A DNA stretch of 27,500 nt from Neocallimastix lanati (nom. inval.) (Eukaryota; Neocallimastigomycota; Neocallimastigomycetes; Neocallimastigales; Neocallimastigaceae): positions 102,501 to 130,000 of the forward strand of contig JACVTC010000191.1 of assembly GCA_016946835.1 (NCBI GenBank). Reading direction: 5' to 3'. Position numbers and translations under genes: made by a program. Of this stretch, positions 24,701-27,500 are shown piece by piece (the stretch's first letter is position 1; each line of letters begins with the position of its first letter). The notes under the pieces were generated by a model that made no database searches, was not told the origin of the DNA, and worked only from the letters and a program-made list of their open reading frames with translations.

Positions 24701-27255
24701 TTTAATTTTCTAGTTTCTTTGTCCATAATAATATACGAATATTTCTTTTTGTCAAAACCAAGAAAAATGCCTTTCCTTGAATTTGGTTGAAATTTGGATT
24801 TGTGTGGACTTTGGTCTCTGAAGTAGCAAGTGCATCCAAAAGTTCTTAAATGTTTTATATTTACTTTTTTATTATAAAATACTTCGTCAGGAATTAAATT
24901 ATTGTTTCCTGAATGTGGAATCATATTGTATAAATAACAAGCATGCTTTATCGCAAAATTCCAGAAGTTTTCCGATAATTTAGCCCAATACATAAGTGTT
25001 TTTGCTGAATTTCTAAGTGTATTATTAATTTTTTCAGCTTTTCCGTTTATTTCTGGGCAATAAGGAGGAGAATACACCTTTTCGATACCATTTTCTTTAT
25101 AATATTTGTTTATCTTTTTATTTTTATATTCCTTTCCTCCATCAGATTTAAATATTTTTATCGTATAATCCTTAAATTGATTATTTAGATAAGTAAAGAA
25201 TTCTATTATTTTATCTGGAGCTTCAGCTTTTGACTTAAGAGTAAATATCCAGACTTTTCTAGAGAATTCGTCCATCATTGTGAGAAAGTATTTCTTGTTA
25301 TTAATGGATAGATTATACGGCCCAGAAATGTCTGAATGAATTATTTCCAGGAGTTCTGTTGCCTTTGGAGTTTTCCCTTTATGAGATCCCCTCCTCATCT
25401 TAGAAATTTTGCAATCTATGCATGGAGGAGCTTTTATATTATGTAGATCTAGGTATTTAGGTAAATTACTTTGATAAAAATGGCCTAATCTTCTATGCCA
25501 TATTTCAATACTTTTGTCATCTAATTTACCTATATGCATTATATCATTTCCTATTATTTTATTACTGTTTAAATGTTGTGTTTTGATAGGAAATTGATTA
25601 TATTTAGATGATAGGAATGTACCTAGATTAGTTTTATTCTTATCCCACAATTTTAGTCTAGCTTTTTCTCCATCAGAAGAATCAATTAAAGAAATAAAAC
25701 CTGATTTTGCAAGTTCTATACCACTAATAAGATTTTTGTGAACATTTTTGGAAAATAAAACTTTTTCAAGTTTAATATATTGTTTATTTATGAAACACTC
25801 ATAAGTTCCATATCCTTCAAATTGGCAAATTGAACCATTTGCACAACACAACTTAACGGATTCATATTTAAAGTTCACAAGTAAAGATTTATCATTCGTT
25901 ACATGTTCACCGGCACCTGTATCATAAAACCATGTAACATCATCTGTTATTAAGTTACTATGATTAATAAAATCAATAGATTTATCGTATATGTTATCAA
26001 AATCACGAGTATGTTTGTTATTATTTGGAATAACCTCCAATAAATTTATATATTTATTATTTTGCTTTCTCTGATACATTAATGCTCTAGCATCCTTAAA
26101 ATCAAAGTTTTCATCGTAATTGCTGGCATTATCAGAGTAATCTTCATTTTTGGTGTATTTTGGAGTACTATTATTTCTATAATCATTATAGTTTCTTGAG
26201 TTTACCAAGTAATTTAATGATTTCTTCTCTTGTTGTTGATTTTGCCTCCCTTTTTTATTATTATGCTGATTTTTAATATTGTTTTCTTTGTTTTTAAGAT
26301 TGAAATGACATTCTTTTGTGGAATGTCCGTTCATATCACATATATGACAATAACTTTTATTTTCTTTCTTATATTTATGTTTATTTTTCTTATTGTTAAT
26401 TAAACTTGAAGGTTTTTTGTTTAATTTTGTAGTTCTTTTCCTCTTGCTAAGGTAATCAAGGTCCATAGGATCATCATCTTCATCTTTTTCTTTAATGTCA
26501 TCCCAGTTTTCAACATATGACCTTGCTGAGATAATTCTTTTGAGAGTATCTAAGTACTCATCTGCATCACTGTTCAAGTCGAATTGAACAATATTTTTAT
26601 AGTCATCAGTAAGAATGTTATATAGGTATTTTAATTTTTCCTTGTTTGTAATACCTAAAACAACTTCTTCCATTTCTACGAAAATTTCTTTCGCTTGGTC
26701 CAACATTTTAATTACTTCATTTTTGTTCTTTGGCTTTAAACTTTTGAGTATTTTAAGCCAGTACTCCATATCAGCGTTGTTGTTACCGTATTTTCCCTTG
26801 AGTTTTTCCATAATACGATAACTGTTAGTCAGACGACTTATCTCTTTAACGATTTTTTCGTCAATATTTTTTAAAATCAATAACATCAATTCGGCATCCA
26901 TTTTTATAGCCTCTTTGATAATTAATCTTTTTGTTCTATTATCCAATAATGGTTCTAGAGCATTATTGTTTACATTCTCTGGTGCGTCATTGTTTTCTCT
27001 AACAGGACGAGGTTCTTGACCAGGAATTGGGAGGTTTAAATTGTTAAGAATGTCCGTAATGACCCTGTTGGTTGGTTCATTACCGTTTGGGGCGTAAACA
27101 AAGAATTCATTATTTAGATGACTGATAATATCATCTTCTAAAAAGTCTTCAATACCTTGAGTTTTGGCAGCGGTTACAATAAAAAGTTTCCATTCGTTGA
27201 AGTTAGACTTTCCACGAAGGCGTTGGTCTTTAGCTAAAGTAGTTTCTTGAGGCAT
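21721..27255 (-). CDS. Ty1/copia gag-pol polyprotein (1844 aa, single frame)
   Basis: Gag occupies about residues 1-300, starting with the LRGKSNFNEWK motif, followed by a CCHC zinc knuckle (C303, C306, H311, C316; CX2CX4HX4C). Aspartic protease: active site FYDTGAG (D445). Integrase: zinc motif H587, H592, C612, C615, then catalytic D642, D705, E741 with DD35E spacing. An Asn-rich linker (about 880-1300) follows. Reverse transcriptase: KARLVARGF, FQLDIKAAYLNAPL, ALYGLKQS and YVDD (1539-1542). RNase H: YTDSDFAGD (D1699), STAEAEY (E1740/1742) and YTDNQAS (D1775). Order PR-IN-RT-RH defines the copia superfamily. The protein self-processes, packages the RNA, copies it and integrates the cDNA. 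All catalytic residues are present. No frameshift or readthrough stop separates gag from pol, so Gag excess must come from processing or another route. The ATG is 61 nt past the LTR. The linker is far longer than usual. Confidence 0.98.
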   Translation of the reverse strand: MPQETTLAKDQRLRGKSNFNEWKLFIVTAAKTQGIEDFLEDDIISHLNNEFFVYAPNGNEPTNRVITDILNNLNLPIPGQEPRPVRENNDAPENVNNNALEPLLDNRTKRLIIKEAIKMDAELMLLILKNIDEKIVKEISRLTNSYRIMEKLKGKYGNNNADMEYWLKILKSLKPKNKNEVIKMLDQAKEIFVEMEEVVLGITNKEKLKYLYNILTDDYKNIVQFDLNSDADEYLDTLKRIISARSYVENWDDIKEKDEDDDPMDLDYLSKRKRTTKLNKKPSSLINNKKNKHKYKKENKSYCHICDMNGHSTKECHFNLKNKENNIKNQHNNKKGRQNQQQEKKSLNYLVNSRNYNDYRNNSTPKYTKNEDYSDNASNYDENFDFKDARALMYQRKQNNKYINLLEVIPNNNKHTRDFDNIYDKSIDFINHSNLITDDVTWFYDTGAGEHVTNDKSLLVNFKYESVKLCCANGSICQFEGYGTYECFINKQYIKLEKVLFSKNVHKNLISGIELAKSGFISLIDSSDGEKARLKLWDKNKTNLGTFLSSKYNQFPIKTQHLNSNKIIGNDIMHIGKLDDKSIEIWHRRLGHFYQSNLPKYLDLHNIKAPPCIDCKISKMRRGSHKGKTPKATELLEIIHSDISGPYNLSINNKKYFLTMMDEFSRKVWIFTLKSKAEAPDKIIEFFTYLNNQFKDYTIKIFKSDGGKEYKNKKINKYYKENGIEKVYSPPYCPEINGKAEKINNTLRNSAKTLMYWAKLSENFWNFAIKHACYLYNMIPHSGNNNLIPDEVFYNKKVNIKHLRTFGCTCYFRDQSPHKSKFQPNSRKGIFLGFDKKKYSYIIMDKETRKLNYVSDIECIEEEPGNFKYPNNGFQDPYFSFTKMDLDERNMRNRNINDDNNYNDNNLLNENINLNENNILNINNNLNLDNNVNEDNNINIANDNNENNVLNENNNENNNENNNNNLDNINLNENVNLTDNNNFIENNDINEEENNISKENNTVGKNDLIKNNPNEEIKSNEIDKKHPINSGDINIPSAKNKGKEKINENDENSNIEKSEKSFINKNFSKIEPKISKQPLVKINLSEPCSSNSNINNILNNTLSTSRDKILHKSSSENLENDNTHDHNNNTNDRHKIIEISNKTMDNKNFSKNDENFNNKNFLSNNDNKITNFKNSNTPINKITNNLPILSNSHNDNTFNNYTLNKASNDTIISNSSVDTSLQDIDNSNTQDSRKIDINISNNSNFNNSTNTTNNLQYNDNLYQDNQSLTSIAHNIIKSNENEIMDDIMINNDEINNSHSSRKRPLPPNSPDSKTVIPSTLRTLRRKLDIDDSYMIASIYSDSPNSYDEAISCKNKNCWINAIKDELNNLYSNKIMTFVSKVPPGKNIISTKWVFATKRDSNNFIYKYKARLVARGFRQKWGIDYDLTYSPTLNIDSLKLIFALSAAFHWDIFQLDIKAAYLNAPLDKDIYTTIPKGDINFGRGYWKLNKALYGLKQSGRQWYETIRKFLINNNFEQIKAEQCIFKHTINYKTKCIIGLYVDDMVIAGEIKFIKDIISKIKRKFKISNCGPIEYILGIKVEKQNNSYIISQKSFIENILEKFNISNTRKRKTPCTGDNDISENKKPFDKTIYKSAIGSLIYLSKCTRPEISFAVNKASRKCEQPTISDWNKVINILKYINSTKDYKIKYDGKGELIAYTDSDFAGDKIDRKSTSGGIILMGKSPICWISKKQTCVATSTAEAEYISTSENVKKILWIRNIIKEILNKKLNITIYTDNQASKCIMENGEINTKLKHIDVRYHFNRDNILKKRINLKYIDTENMLADILTKDSNGAKILKFTNNIFI

Positions 27256-27301
27256 GTCGTATTTTTTTTAAAAAAAACTTTTAATATTAGAATAGAATCG
27301 A

Positions 27302-27316
27302 ATGAGACTCTTAATC
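27302..27316 (-). other. Primer-binding site matching tRNA-Lys(CUU) anticodon arm
   Basis: Immediately next to the 5' LTR end, the plus strand reads ATGAGACTCTTAATC. This equals the anticodon arm of eukaryotic tRNA-Lys(CUU): half the stem, the CUCUUAA loop with the CUU anticodon, and the first bases beyond it. The element RNA would therefore pair with an internal tRNA segment ending near nucleotide 39-40, as in Drosophila copia, which uses a cut initiator-tRNA-Met fragment. The tRNA identity comes from remembered eukaryotic sequences. Confidence 0.8.
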
Positions 27317-27500
27317 TGATATATGTTGTTTATTTATTTAATATAATAATACGAAAGTATTATGGTTAACAAAGAGAGAAGTGGATAGTACATTCATGAT
27401 GTTTATATAGAACTATATCACATGAATATATTTGTTACGTAAATACATGTTACACAAAATAATTAAAATGATTGTTGACATAGTTTATACAATATAAAAT
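27317..27500 (-). repeat. 5' LTR, partial (184 of about 303 bp)
   Basis: Starts with TGATATATGTTG exactly as the LTR at 21398 and is identical to 21398-21581 over its whole visible length. The window ends within it, so the element promoter region and the outer target-site copy are not visible. The hairpin seen in the other LTR is repeated here at 27346-27363. Confidence 0.97.

Larger units (their letters stand above)
21398..27500 (-). mobile_element. Intact-looking Ty1/copia LTR retrotransposon (5' LTR cut by window end)
   Basis: Minus-strand element in the canonical copia order: 5' LTR (27317 onward), primer-binding site, gag-PR-IN-RT-RNase H in one frame, polypurine tract, 3' LTR. Both LTRs start at the same sequence on the plus strand, and all 184 comparable bases are identical. 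With one uninterrupted 1844-codon frame, this indicates a recent insertion that may still be mobile. The full length would be about 6.2 kb if the truncated LTR is also 303 bp. Confidence 0.96.

Overview
The window looks like nuclear DNA from an extremely AT-rich eukaryote. The best fit is an anaerobic gut fungus (Neocallimastigomycota). The reasons are long poly(A)/poly(T) and (AAT)n tracts, host genes with many short AT-rich GT-AG introns, and an Asn-rich retroelement polyprotein. Dictyostelium-like amoebae share the base composition but rarely have genes with ten or more introns. The assignment is inferred from style only; no rRNA or other marker gene is present.

Layout. 1-2526 is low-complexity spacer with a 21-bp minisatellite and scraps of decayed coding-like sequence. 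2527-5206 (minus, 11 exons) is a predicted 336-aa seven-transmembrane (7TM) protein. 5207-6821 is spacer. 6835-7282 holds an unusually GC-rich, tRNA-headed, poly(A)-tailed SINE on the minus strand with a perfect 13-bp target-site duplication, followed by a ~33-bp minisatellite. 8787-12908 (minus, 12 exons) is a paralogous 505-aa protein with the same 7TM part plus a C-terminal RGS domain. 12909-15690 is spacer with two ~200-bp trinucleotide arrays in opposite orientation. 15691-16858 is a broken plus-strand gene for a secreted or membrane Cys-rich protein.

17926-20926 appears to be an old, decayed Ty1/copia-type element on the minus strand: LTR-like scraps at both ends, pol fragments inside, and a second, diverged SINE copy within. 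21398 to the window end is a young, apparently intact Ty1/copia retrotransposon on the minus strand. It has 303-bp LTRs (184 bp comparable, all identical), a polypurine tract, one uninterrupted 1844-codon gag-pol frame, and a primer-binding site matching the anticodon arm of tRNA-Lys(CUU) rather than a tRNA 3' end.

How the parts relate. The two 7TM genes are tandem paralogues with ten shared intron positions and phases. One keeps an RGS module (a negative regulator of heterotrimeric G-protein signalling) and the other ends one codon after the same intron. This suggests a duplicated membrane sensor family in which the RGS output has been lost once. The right half of the window is a nest of retroelements of different ages.
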